From assembly GCF_902459465.1 (NCBI RefSeq), contig NC_047066.1, positions 17,549,047 to 17,613,046 on the forward strand: 64,000 bases of DNA. The letters run 5' to 3'. Of the stretch, positions 32,299 to 44,800 are shown one piece after another (the stretch's first letter is position 1; every line of letters starts with the position of its first letter). The notes beneath the pieces are model-generated. The model ran no database searches and had not been told where the DNA came from. It was given only the letters and a program-made list of their open reading frames with translations. The translations under genes were made by a program, and so were the position numbers. The DNA comes from Asterias rubens (taxonomy: Eukaryota; Echinodermata; Asteroidea; Forcipulatida; Asteriidae).

Positions 32299-33479
32299 AT
32301 AATAGAAATTAGTATATTGTCGTTACTTGTGGGAAGTAAATGTGGCAATTTAACAAATTGTAGTTGCTGAAATGTTAGATTTCAAAAATGTAAAACTTTT
32401 TGCAGTAGAAATTATTTTCAAATCGCTTTAAAAATTGCAAAAATTAAAACATTGGTTTTTTTTATATTTTATTTAGAAAAACGAATGTTCTGGGGAAATT
32501 GAACAGAGTTGTTATCATTGCTTCTAGTCATATCTTAAACTCAAAGAAAGTAAAATAAAATAAGTACAAAAATAAAAACATTGGCACTTGCAGTAGAACA
32601 GATGTTATCATTGTTATGAGTGTGAAGTGTAAAACAAAGTAATTATCATTATTTGTAGTTATTTGTTCAACTTTATTAACTGTCATGAAAATAAGAGAGG
32701 GGAGTTTGATTATCAGGGTCAATGCATTGGTGTATTTGAAACCAGGAGGCAAAATTAGTATTTTTCAATTGACTCTGAATTAAGGATACCTTCAGCAGAT
32801 GACTGCGAAGTTGCCAAGCCGCCCACTCTCTCTGCTGGGTACACCAACTAAATTACTCAGTGTAAAAAGACTAAATCGTGACAGAATCTAGCAATAATTT
32901 CTATAAACTCAATGTAAGAAAGATTGTTGAAAGTTCTGTGTTGATGTATAAATTGTGAAAAAGTAGCCCCAAAATAACATGCTGGTAAAACAAATACATG
33001 TATACTCCATTGACACAGTACTCTATTTCAGTGTACATGTATAAATGAATCCAATCATAGCAAACAACAGTTAAATTGTGAAGAATTAAAAAACACAATT
33101 TTATTTGGTTTACATTAGCATCAAACTGAAATACAATCATTTTTAGGTTTAGGTATGGTAACTTTAAACCTTTGCTTTATAGTTAAAACTTGTTTTAAAA
33201 GCCATAATTATGGACAAGTGTATTTATAAAGTTTGGTTTGGTGTAATGAAATAAAACCAATAGATTCAACCAGTCATGTTAATCTTCCTTGTTAATCTGT
33301 CTGATACTTTCTGCTTGTATGATTTATTCAACATCATGTATGTCAGTGTTTCTTCTCCCATCTAAACCCCAACCTGTCTAGACTCCAAGTCCAGCCTCTA
33401 CCTCAACCACATTACTAGGGCATATACTTTGAATAGATAGATAGGACATCAAGGTATTCTAACAGTACAGGTACAAGCT
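32299..33479. other. Non-coding, end of duplicated flank
   Basis: Up to about 32640 this resembles 25860-26040. From there to 33479 no gene, RNA or repeat was recognised. Confidence 0.4.
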
Positions 33480-33790
33480 TTGACCACTTCAATTCAGGTG
33501 TTGTGTTTATCCACAAATATGTTTTGGACAGACTTACACGACAGAATCACCCGGCCACCATGGATACATTTCAAAAGCAACTATTCTTAAGTAGCTATTC
33601 TAGACAGAGACGCACCATACTTCGAAAGGGAAGTGAAGGCGGCATCCTTCATCAGAGCCTACAAACCATCCCTGAACTGAGATGGGGTGGATTCAAGCGC
33701 CCAGGAGTCCGCAAGGTCATTGGTACAACATCCGCGTCATCCTGCTGATGAAGACCGAAGTGTCGGTCGAAAATTTCAGGTATGAAAATC
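33480..33790 (+). pseudogene. Penelope-like retroelement C-terminal fragment
   Basis: In one plus-strand frame, AILDRDAPYFEREVKAASFI followed by RAYKPSLN matches the end of Penelope-like polyproteins, where a conserved D-R-E-x-x-W/Y-F-E-R-x-V-K-E-A segment precedes the stop. Stop codons interrupt it. The longer 81-codon open frame here is out of phase with that match. A hammerhead-like sequence directly follows, as expected for such elements. Confidence 0.6.
33745..33790 (+). ncRNA. Hammerhead-ribozyme-like motif
   Basis: The catalytic box CTGATGA (33745-33751) is followed by a six-base-pair stem II (GACCGA / TCGGTC, loop AGTG) and then GAAA (33769-33772). A short stem III is possible (TTTCA / TGAAA), ending in a UC cleavage dinucleotide. 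Two imperfections are visible: an extra A between CTGATGA and stem II, and an A-A mismatch beside the first stem III pair. Type I minimal hammerheads are known from Penelope-like elements. Activity is doubtful. Confidence 0.5.
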
Positions 33791-34244
33791 TTTTAAATGT
33801 TTATGCTTTGTTGGAGTTGGCCGTTTTACATCCCCACCAAAGACAATAATTGCATTTGTGGTCGATTGAATAGCTTCAGTTATTTTCACTACCCATGACC
33901 GGACAACCATAAACATCTTTTGAAAAATATTTGTTTGTTTGTGCCAATTTAAATTAATGCAGATTATGTGGTCAACTTTCTGAAAATTACTTCCAATAAA
34001 GCCTAATGAAACGAATTCAACCAGTCACAGGAATTAACACTTATGAATACTTAGTTTGGATTGTATTCTAACAACTTTATTTACACATGATAAAATAAAT
34101 ATATTCACAACAAAACAGGGCCACATACAGTTTCATGAAAGAAAATCATATTCAAATAATTGCTTTGAATTCTGTTAAAATAATAACTCTAATCTGGAGG
34201 TCACAGGTTTGATCCTGCTCTTGCATATTTAAGTAATTTTGTGC

Positions 34245-34560
34245 AGATATACATGTACACCACAGGACAATATGGCTTACGGTCTACAAAACACAAACTC
34301 CTCCAGGAAAAAAAAGACAAATCATCGATTGGGGAGAGAAGTTTTCAGAGCGCAGCACCAAGGCTTTGGAACTCCCTACCTGAAACTGTGAAACTTTCCA
34401 ACTCACTTAACATATTCAAGAACAGTTTAAAAACTCATCTTCATAGAGAAGCTTTTTGTTAAGTTTATTTTTCTTATGTTTTGCTACTTTCATTGCTTAA
34501 TAGTTGTTCTTTTGTAGAGTAGCGCCATGAGTGCCGCTTGCGGTGGATACCGTCGCTATA
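34245..34560 (+). pseudogene. LINE reverse transcriptase C-terminal tail
   Basis: The frame 34241-34462 has the signature end of CR1/L2-type ORF2: GERSFQSAAPRLWNSLPETV, then NIFKNSLKTHLHREAF and stop. A short 3' untranslated region with AGTAGCGCCATGAGTGCCGC follows. The copy is 5'-truncated. Confidence 0.8.
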
Positions 34561-34794
34561 GAAGTGACCATTATTATCTTGTCAACCTTTCTTTGTTCAA
34601 CCAAAAGTTATTTTAAAATGTACGGTGATGATGCCTCTGCTACCACTTCCCAGGATGTATGGTAAACTTGGGTGTAATCCCTGGCTACAAGGCAGTTTAT
34701 GGTATTTTTGAATTGCTTCTGACTGTCACCCCCCCCTCGAACAAAGATATCAAAACAAGTAGGGAGACTGTTGACATAGTACTGGCTCCAATAG

Positions 34795-34850
34795 TAGAGC
34801 ACCGGCATGTTAGTCTGGAGGTCACAGGTTCAAGTCCCACTCTAGTCAAC
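34795..34850 (+). repeat. tRNA-like SINE fragment
   Basis: TAGTAGAGCACCGGCATG resembles an A-box arm and GGTTCAAGTCC is a B box. No complete cloverleaf was found. Confidence 0.5.
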
Positions 34851-34924
34851 TCTTCTGTTCAAACTAAGTTATAAGTACATTACATAATAAAGCCTGTTGC
34901 AAATAAACTCAAGAGAAATCTTAA

Positions 34925-35245
34925 TTTTGGGTTTTTACCCATACACCGATGTGTGTTAGCACTGTATACCCAGTACTTTCCCGAGTCCTGTGAAAGAAAA
35001 ATCACAGGCATATTACTCGAGTGGGATTTGAACCCAAGACCCTTGCAATTCTAGAGCAGTGTCTTACCAACTAGACCACCGAGGTTGCCCGGTAGCTAGA
35101 GGTAGTTCGAATCCTTTGTTTTGGCAGCGGGTACCGCAACGATATAATAGATGTTAAGTTTGCATTAGAATTAAGAATATTAACAGGACTCGGGGAAAGT
35201 ACTGAGTATACAGTGCTAAATAAGTGTGTGGGTAAAAACCCAAAG
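34925..35245. repeat. Foldback element carrying a tRNA-like sequence
   Basis: Arms of about 60 bases (GGTTTTTACCCATACACC ... TACTTTCCCGAGTCCTGT and its diverged inverse at 35184-35242) enclose a minus-strand tRNA-like region. The tRNA-like part has B box GGTTCAAATCC-like at about 35025 and CTAGTTGGTAAGACAC as the A-box side near 35075. Confidence 0.7.
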
Positions 35246-35501
35246 TGAATATTCTTTATCCCTGATGCAAATTTAACATCTATTACAAGAGGAATCGTAA
35301 GTAACAACTGTTCAACATTTGTGCAACAAGCTTGCATCAATATAAACCATACGTTTAAGAATCAGAAAAACAAAATCCTTATGAAATCTTTCTTGAAATT
35401 GATGGAGATTTTTATACTTAATGTACATGACTAGGTCAGGTGTATTTGGGGTAAATATCTTGCTGCAGTCAACTTTAGAATCTGTTACTTAAAGGTTTCA
35501 T

Positions 35502-35507
35502 TTTATT
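35502..35507 (-). terminator. Candidate polyadenylation signal of MKS1
   Basis: AATAAA on the minus strand, about 305 bases after the MKS1 stop codon. It is the nearest clear hexamer noticed, and no transcript evidence supports it. Confidence 0.3.
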
Positions 35508-35811
35508 TCATTTCAAGGTTATATCTTACCTAATGCAAAATAGACTGACAACAGTCAGTACTCAAAATAGTCTGACAAATCACTACTAAAAACAGATTGA
35601 TAACAGTCACAAGTCACTGAGCCAATAACACACACTTTATAAACAAAAATATACAACCAAGTTTTGTTTTAGAAAATGCATCATCGCAAATGGCAATATA
35701 CACCAATAATGTACAATAGACATTGTGGGTGGTCTGACACACTTAACCTGAGCGCATTTTAACTGCACAGCTATTCTTCAAGAAGCAGGATTTGCAAGAC
35801 CCTGACTTTCC

Positions 35812-38800
35812 TCACTGAATAGTTGACAATGTCTCTTTGGCTGCTTGCATTCTCTTCCGAGCTTTCTGAAACAACTCTATAATTACAAAACAAAAGATGA
35901 TACTATTAACACAAACAGTTCTGGATTTGTCTAAATGTGGGTTTAGGATGGACACTAAATCCTCCAAATAAATTCATCAGCCCAAATGAAATGTCATGTA
36001 TTGTTTGTGACTAGTTCTCAGGTTATTTTTTTTCTAACATTCTGGTTAAGTTATAAATGTCTGCCTGAAGCAGCTGTGTGGATATGGGCCCTAATATGGC
36101 CACATTAATCAACAGAGACGACCCTTGGGTTGAAACAGATGGTTTGCAAAATAGTGCGCCCTCTAAAGTTCACCCCAGAATGGCTGTGTTCCTCACAAAG
36201 CGATAAACTAAAAAAGTCACAATCCAAGTGGGCAGTTTGGACCATGGCTGACATAATTGTGACAAATATTCACCAGCCTCACAAGAACTACCCTTGTATG
36301 CTGTACACACAGACGATGTATTCATCTGTGTGTACAGCATAAGATGACAGTCCTTTGTAAAAAAAAAACCAATGAATGAACTTAAACAATTGTGGTAGTG
36401 GGTGCTGTTAGATGAATAGAAACTTATGGACTTTATTTTCCTAAGATGCATTGTGGCCTCTCCTGGGCTAACTGTAGAGGGCGCACTATATTTTGAATTA
36501 CCTCTGTAGATGGCTGCACAGATGAGAATAGTGACCAGTGTTGGACATTAACTACATCAGTATCAGTGCAAAAACAACCGTTGTAAAAACCACATTGTCT
36601 CCCCTACAGTTGCACCGATGCTACATTCTAGTTTAAAATTGTGAAAAGCGCTGTGTCTCAATAATGTGAGCACCTGTCTACATACAAAACATTTGATTAA
36701 CCAAAATATAGAACTTACCAAGAACATTTTGGACAGATGCTTGCATTGTAAGACCACTGTTCAAAGAAACAAAACAAAAAAGGTGTCTCATAATATCCTG
36801 AGAAACTACAACATTGGTTTTTGGAAGAGTAAATTCATTCCCTTCCTTAAGTTTTGAGTAAAACACACCATCTAATCAACCTAAACAAATTGGATCAATT
36901 AAGGTGATTCCTTTGAAATGAAAAGCAAAGAAAGCCATGATTTTGTGCACATTTACACAGCTAGGTCTACCTTGAGCCAAGTCACGGCATTGCTATTTAA
37001 TACATTATCCCTGCCAGGTTTTGGAGCATTAAGGAGTCATTCCAATGTGCACGCTACCATAGACTGTGCAAGTCTTGTGCATGCGAGAAAACAAGAAAAA
37101 CAAATTAAACCCAAACTATAATTTTCTTTAACAAAATCTTCTATTTACAAAAAAATCCTGGAAATAAAAACACAAATTAAATTTGTATAAAATATATATA
37201 AATTGTGAAAACTGACATTGAAACAAAATTATTTTGGTAGAATTCCCATTTGCTAATCACGCCCGAACGTGTACGACCATTATATAAGATTAGCGATAAC
37301 ATTCTTAATTTTGTTATTTTCTATTTTTTGTTTTGAAAGTTAGCCCAAAACAAGGCTAAAAGCCACTCTAGGTAAGTGGCTACAAGAAGAAAATGATTAA
37401 ACATTAAAAATAACTCAGGAGAGCTGGAGGCAGGAACTGATATTCATCTTAAAACAACCAGCACTCATTCGGAGCATCCAACAAAGTTCCAAAGAGATGC
37501 AGTACTTGGAAAAAAGCTGTTGGAATGACTCTCCTACATCTCAACAAATCAAGAGTGTATGAGTGAGAAGAAGCCGAAAAACTGGTTTCACGCTCAAACA
37601 CCCTCATAGGAGGAACTAGGTTGGACACACTGGTGACACCTTTACCATGAAAATATCCGTAGAAAAGACACAGGCTGGCTACAGACCTGAGGTGGGAAAG
37701 AGGTTGTAACGTTGACCCCCAACAAGATTAACAATACACTTGTGCACCCTATCTAATAAAGATAAGTGACAGGCAGGAGCTCCAGCCCAGATGTGACAAC
37801 AGTGTACCCCGATAGGTGACGTTTAGTTGTCTATATACAGGTTGAGAATAGCATCAGGAGGTAAGAACATCCAAGCACGATACAGACAACCAACTCGCAT
37901 GGAAACTTGCATGGAATTGTTCACAAGTAACCGGAAACAGAGGTCAAGTCTTAATCTCGAGTTTCTGTGTTGATTTGTAAAATCTAATTTACATTCATAT
38001 GTTTCATGACTAAATTTTACTATCCCAACAATGAAACTAGACTAAAGTATTTGAAGAACAAACTTTTTGCTCACATGGTTGGGACCGACGCGGTCCCAGA
38101 AGTGTGAATCCGCGCATGACCTACGCATTCTGTTGTTGGGATTTAAATTAAAAGCTCAACACTTACCCAAGCCTATCAAGTAATGTTCCAACCTTCTTCT
38201 TAGAAGTGGACTTTTCCATGAAGATTCTGAAAATAAAATAGACATTTTTGAGGGAGGCCCTTATCATTTACATGTTTAATGCAAGCTGCAAGTAATAAAT
38301 GGCACTGCACTCTGTGATTCCTGATTCTTAGAATGAAACTTTTCTTGTGTTTTTGGTGGATTTTGAAAAAGATTTTTCATGACGGTTCTGACAAACTTTT
38401 TATTTGGTTGCGTTTCCCCTAATTATTGGCATAACAGTTTTTTTGACAATTATAATTTCAGGAAAACGAGGTGGCATTCAACAGAAGTGTACAAAGGACA
38501 AGCTCTGATGCTTCTGTTCAGCAGAGTGTGGGTTTGAATCCTGGTCGTGACACTTGTGTCCCTGAGCAAGACACTTAACTATAATTGCTTCTCTCCACCC
38601 AGGGGTAAATGGGAACATGTGAGGGCAGAGATGGTTCTTGTGGTTGATTTAGCCGAGTAGCGCATACTACTATAAATGTACCTCATACATATTCATGACT
38701 AAGAGTCGAGTTCTCATTGGTCCATTCATCACCACGTGCCAGGTGTTAATTTCGCTAATTACCAAGCACGCACCAGAGTATTCACGCAAGTGGTAAATGC

Positions 38801-41800
38801 CCATGACAAGTAATAGCTCCCTGGGAGAAGCTGCAAGTAATAAATGGCACTGCACTCTGTGATTCCTGATTCTTAGAATGAAACTTTTCTTGTGTTTTTG
38901 GTGGATTTTAAAAAAGATTTTTCATGACGGTTCTGACAAACTTTTTATTTGGTTGCGTTTCCCCTAATTATTGGCATAACAGTTTTTTTGACAATTATAA
39001 TTTCAGGAAAACGAGGTGGCATTCAACAGAAGTGTACAAAGGACAAGCTCTGATGCTTCTGTTCAGCAGAGTGTGGGTTTGAATCCTGGTCGTGACACTT
39101 GTGTCCCTGAGCAAGACACTTAACTATAATTGCTTCTCTCCACCCAGGGGTAAATGGGAACATGTGAGGGCAGAGATGGTTCTTGTGGTTGATTTAGCCG
39201 AGTAGCGCATACTACTATAAATGTACCTCATACATATTCATGACTAAGAGTCGAGTTCTCATTGGTCCATTCATCACCACGTGCCAGGTGTTAATTTCGC
39301 TAATTACCAAGCACGCACCAGAGTATTCACGCAAGTGGTAAATGCCCATGACAAGTAATAGCTCCCTGGGAGCTATTCTACTTGTCATGCGCACAACCAT
39401 TGCGCGACGTCATCCCTGGGCGCTACTCTACTTGTTATGCGATGTACGATCGTGGTAATGTTTTGAATACACGCACGAACAACGCTCTCTTAGCCACATC
39501 CAACACGAACAAACTTGTGCATTTTGTTTCACAGTCATCATTTTCTCCTTGCTCAAAACTCATGTTCCGTTAACTGAACTGTATACGTATGAAGTATAGT
39601 AAAACAAATATAACATGGTTTGTTTCGGGTGACTAGTCCATGAGCTCCCCTCGGTATTGGAAGTTGACAAACTAGTTCCCTCGGCTCTCCTCAGGAACTA
39701 GTTTGTCAACTTCCAATACCTCGGGGAGCTAATATCGACTAGTCACCCTCAAACCGTGTTATATTTATTTATTAATGTTGCACAGGCTGCATAATCACCA
39801 GGAAGCTATATAAAAACTAGTTATTATTATTATTATGACAAAAATAAAAACTATTCCCCATGGGCGGGATTAATAGTTTCAATGATTTCATGTATGATTA
39901 TTTGGAAACCTAAGAAATAAGCAAATTGCTTACACAACAAAACTGTTTCTGTTCATGCTTACAAAGCAGCAATTGTTGTGCCAAGTCAATGAGAGACTTT
40001 TGGAGACAAAAGATCCTGGAAATATACACATGCTCAGAATTGTGTATATCCACCTAGTTCCTAAGTCTGCCATTCATTATCTCATGTCTTTATGCAACAG
40101 GGGATTTTCATAATATCACAACTCACTGACTCTGCTGCAGTAAATTCAACTTCACTTTTACACTCCCAGTTGCCTCTGTTTGGAAACCAAATCGGCTCAT
40201 CACAGCGCCCTCGTGTGTTGGCGGGACAGAAATATAGGTTGGGTCCTCCAGTTCAGGTGAACCGCCAATGAAGAATCGGCGCATGTTGTCAAAGACATTA
40301 CGGCCACACGGACGCCATGTTTGTACTTCAATGGTGTGAATACCTAGTTGACCAAAATTAAAGGCAGAGTCAACCTTTGGTAATTAATCTACAAGTCAAT
40401 GTCCATACAAAATACTTGGTAAAGAGCACTGGGGAGATGAATCGTTGTTATAAAACATTGTTAGAAACCATTCCCTTTGAAGTAATGTAGTATCAGAGAA
40501 AGAGGTAATTTTTCATCCTGAAAAAGAGAAAGCCTTTCTCATGAATGGGAAAAAGCATACATCTAAAATCAAGCAATTCTTTGCAACAAGGGTGTTTTTT
40601 TTGTTTTATCTAAATGACAAGGATCTATACATGTATGGAGGGTATTTGAATGATATTTATACACAACAAAAATATGATTTGAAGGCATGCATAGTAGCAT
40701 AATAATGGACCTTTTGCAACAAGGTCACCTCATGTTGGTTCACCAACATGTGACATGTGATATGTAATCGTTGGAACTTTCCGCTGATACCTAAAGCAAT
40801 AACGCAACTGGTGTCGCTCAAGTGGATCCATTTGCCTGCGCACCCTTAAGGCAAATGCACTACTAATAAATACTCATCAGGTGTGTTTATACACCTAAAA
40901 CATTCCAGAAACATTGCAACTCCTGAGAAGTAATTTCTTTACAAATATTCAAAGAATTACTAGCAGTAGATTGTACCTACCTGGTTTTGATGGAATGGTC
41001 AGGTACCCGTAGCCCTCTGTGCGATAACGCTGCCACGTATCAATAGACAGAACCTCTAGGAAGATCTGAGGCCATTGAGGTAGTAATTCCGGATTATCAC
41101 CATCTTGACCCACCTCTTCATGTCGGTAACAAAGCTCTACATCAAATGGGTAACTGAAATATGCCACATTCTCCTGCAGTAACAATCAAAATATTCATAA
41201 ATATTCATATTCTCCTGCAGTAACAATCAACAAATTCATGAATATTCACATTCTCCTGCAGTAACAATCAACATATTCATAAATATTCATATTCTCCTGC
41301 AGTAACAATCAACATATTCATGAATATTCATATTCTCCTGCAGTAACAATCAACATATTCATAAATATTCATATTCTCCTGCAGTAACAATCAACATGTT
41401 CATAAATATTCATATTCTCCTGCAGTAACAATCAACATATTCATAAATATTCATATTCTCCTGCAGTAACAATCAACATATTCATAAATATTCATATTCT
41501 CCTGCAGTAGCAATCAACATATTCATGAATATTCACATTCTCCTCCAGTAACTATAAACTTACATATGAATATTTATGTTCTACTACAATACCAACAAGC
41601 AGTACCAACGAACATGACTATTAATTTTTGTTCTGTATATGTTGTGAAAACATGTCTTTATGTGTATGCTTCCAAAAGGGAACAAAAGGGTAGCGACGAG
41701 TTCTTAAACGGGCGTTTAAAACCGGCAGGGTCATTGCCGTGTTGCAACAAAGGCCAGCTAATTTTAAAAGCAAAACTGCTTATTTTATTCAAGACAAGAT

Positions 41801-44800
41801 CTGCAAAAAGTTTTATTTCTCTGTTGATCCTAATAGTGGTTGTCATAGCACACATTGCACAAGTGAAAATAAGTACTGCCAGATATAAATATCAGTAACA
41901 ACAAATCTATCATAAGGAAAGGTTTGGGGTAACACCATGTAATGACTATCTCCAGAAGACGATCAGAGCATACTGATCGAAACGTTGAGTTGAAACCAAT
42001 GGTTCTTTTCAGAACCAACCCAACTCATTTAGAGATAGTCATTACATGGTGTTACCGCAAACCTTTCCATATCGTATTTCCACCATGCAAAGTTTCAAAT
42101 CCTACTTAACAATCTATGGGATAATCTTACTCTGTTGATTTCCTTTGTGCTGCATGTCTGTGTGACGCCGGAGAGCTGCTGGGATCTGTCAGCTGACCAA
42201 TCTAAATTACACATTGACAAATGTAGATGTCATTCTTCTTATTATTATTAAGGGAATCAATGTGTGGTGAAGAGGTTTTCAACTAGTGGTTTAAAGCCAA
42301 GCTGAGGCCTGGACTTGATAATTTTACCAAGACAAAGTCGAGGTAAATTATCAAGAACCAGGCCTCGGCGGGTTTAAACCACTAGTTGAAACCGATTTAT
42401 TACACTTTAATTCCCATTCATAAATACCTTTTTGGTCAAAAAACATCAACACTTTTTGGTCAAAAGGTAAAATAAATGCGAAAATTATAATTGTTCAATG
42501 ATTTCTTTCAACACAACACCCCTCCACCTATGAAATGGTAAGGCCCTTGGGTAAACTATTTCTTATGAGGAGATGCTGTGCCTTATAAAGAGATGCTGTG
42601 CGCGTCGTGCGTATCGCTTGATGTGGCACAACTGTTCCAGCTGTTGCTCTCGACCAATAGGAATGAAGAAACTGTCTTATAAGCACAGGTGCAAGCTTGC
42701 GTGTTACGCCCATGTTTCAACACTTTTTACTGGTCATTATCAAAGGTTTATACACCCAACATGACGCACTCTCCACCAATAGGAATAGCGAAACTGTCTG
42801 AGGTATTTATGAATTCATCTTTATGGTAGTGAAACCAAGAATGCCTCATTAGTGAACTTAATCACTATAGACCTTTATCACCCTGTCACCATCTTGGTCA
42901 TGTTCCCTAATGCCAACAACAGTAATGAATGCTTACATTCATCGCGCAAACATGGCACCAGGCAATTATTTCGTCCAGCCTTAGGTTACAATGAGTTGGA
43001 ATGGAGTAAAATCAAAATGGCCTCACCAGGATAAAGGTCTATAGCTCACAAGCCTGACGAAAACATGTAAACAAGGGTGCTTGCTATATGAACTAAAAAC
43101 ACCAGGGGTCGATTTCACAAAGAGTTTGGACTCGTCTTATCTTGAGTTAGGACGGGCAACTCGTCCCAACTTAGGATTAATCTTAAGGTCTGCATGCTAC
43201 AGTGCAGTTTTAAGAAAAAGCAAAAGCTTGTGTCTTGCAAGCAAATGTCACCCTGATAAGCCTAAATACGTATACATAACAACAACCTTTTGCTTGCGTT
43301 ATTCAGCAATTGCTTGCAGTGTTGCAAGATCCCTACAAGGTAGCTTAACCTCTTGCTTGTTCGTGATTTAACAATTTACAGAGAAGATTTCATCATGTTT
43401 ATGCCCATTAGAGATGACAGGGCTAGGCCTAAGGTGTACAAACCAAAAATTAATTAGGAAGAAATATCCAATCCAACCTATCGTAAACTGTTTCATTTTG
43501 ACACACAAAATATTGAGATTTGTCTTATTGACCCCTTGCATGCGCGTCACACACGGTGACTGATGCCACGCTCACCATGTTGGTGAGCAGTTAGGTTTAC
43601 GTGTATTAACGCTGCATCGCCTAAAATGCACACTTCACTGCATAATGCACAGCATAGAGTTATATATGAAAACGCACAGTGAAATTGCCCACCAGTTTGG
43701 CGCATTCAAGATTTTTCTGATGATGACGTCAGGTGAAATGGGTCAATAGCACAGGATGTTTTTGGATGATTTTGATGAACCTTTGCTTTAGCTCGGTGCC
43801 TGTGCTTATAAACAATTGCTAGTTTTTATGAATTTGGCACAATGCTACAATCATTGGCCCCAGGCCTACAGTCTAGAGTTTACAGCTGTCATGTAGCAAT
43901 ACAAGGGTTCATACCATAGCAAGTGGTTTGAAGTCATACTCACGTTTGGGGAGTTCCACAAAAAAGTGCACATAGAGATTATCATACTCGTAGTTTTTGG
44001 CCGATATGATCTCACCATAAACAAGTAACCTCAATATTCCTGATATAACCTGGAATAAGAAAAGATTATTAATCTCTGCTTTCTATAACCTCATTATTTT
44101 CTCTTGTTAAAAAAATGTCTGATATCAATGTTTCTAAATTTCATATTTGGTTGCCTAGATCGTAAAGTAATGGCCAACTCTGTCAGAATTCTCATGCAAT
44201 ATTTTTGTTCTTTCTTTCTTATCTCCAGAAGACGATCAGAGCATACTGATCGAAACGTCGAGTTGGAACTAATGGTTCTTTTCAGAACCACTCCAACTCA
44301 GTAGAGATTAAATGGTGTTACCGCAAACCTTTCCATATCATATTTCCACCATGCAAAGTTTCAAATCCTACTGAAATATCGTATTGGTAAATTTTATGAT
44401 GAACACAGATAGTTTTACAAGAACCAGATTTGAACCTGTGACCTCATGAATTGACATGCCAGTGCTCCACCAACTGATCTATCCTATTTGCCAACATCAA
44501 TCCAAAGGAGTGATTCCATTCTCACCTGCTCAAAGTCATGTCCCACCATAGCTCCCATATAATCCACATGTCTCTGATACAACTCCCGAAACATCTTAGC
44601 CTCCCTGTCCTGATCTCGTTGACCCATGGCCTGAGAGGCAAGTTGCACAGTGTATTCAAACGTGTCTCGTCGAGTAGACTCAGTTACAATGGTGTATGGG
44701 GAGCGGTGATGGTTGAAGTCTGGAGTTAGAGACAGTACACCATGTGTGTCATACTAAAGGAGAGAAAGAACAGTATCAAGGACAGAATATATGTACATTT

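Noticed and set aside
34795-34850. Functional tRNA genes (also at 6560, 44400, 46885 and 48303)
   Set aside because: A and B boxes are present, but I could not form a complete cloverleaf with a 7-base acceptor stem. They fit SINE heads.
38670-39400. Two identical 61-codon minus-strand frames as a possible duplicated gene
   Set aside because: They are explained by the 545 bp tandem duplication of intron DNA. They lack a domain or any sign of coding constraint.
41168-41560. CRISPR-like array
   Set aside because: The repeats are contiguous with no unique spacers, the genome is eukaryotic, and the pattern is a minisatellite at a splice site.
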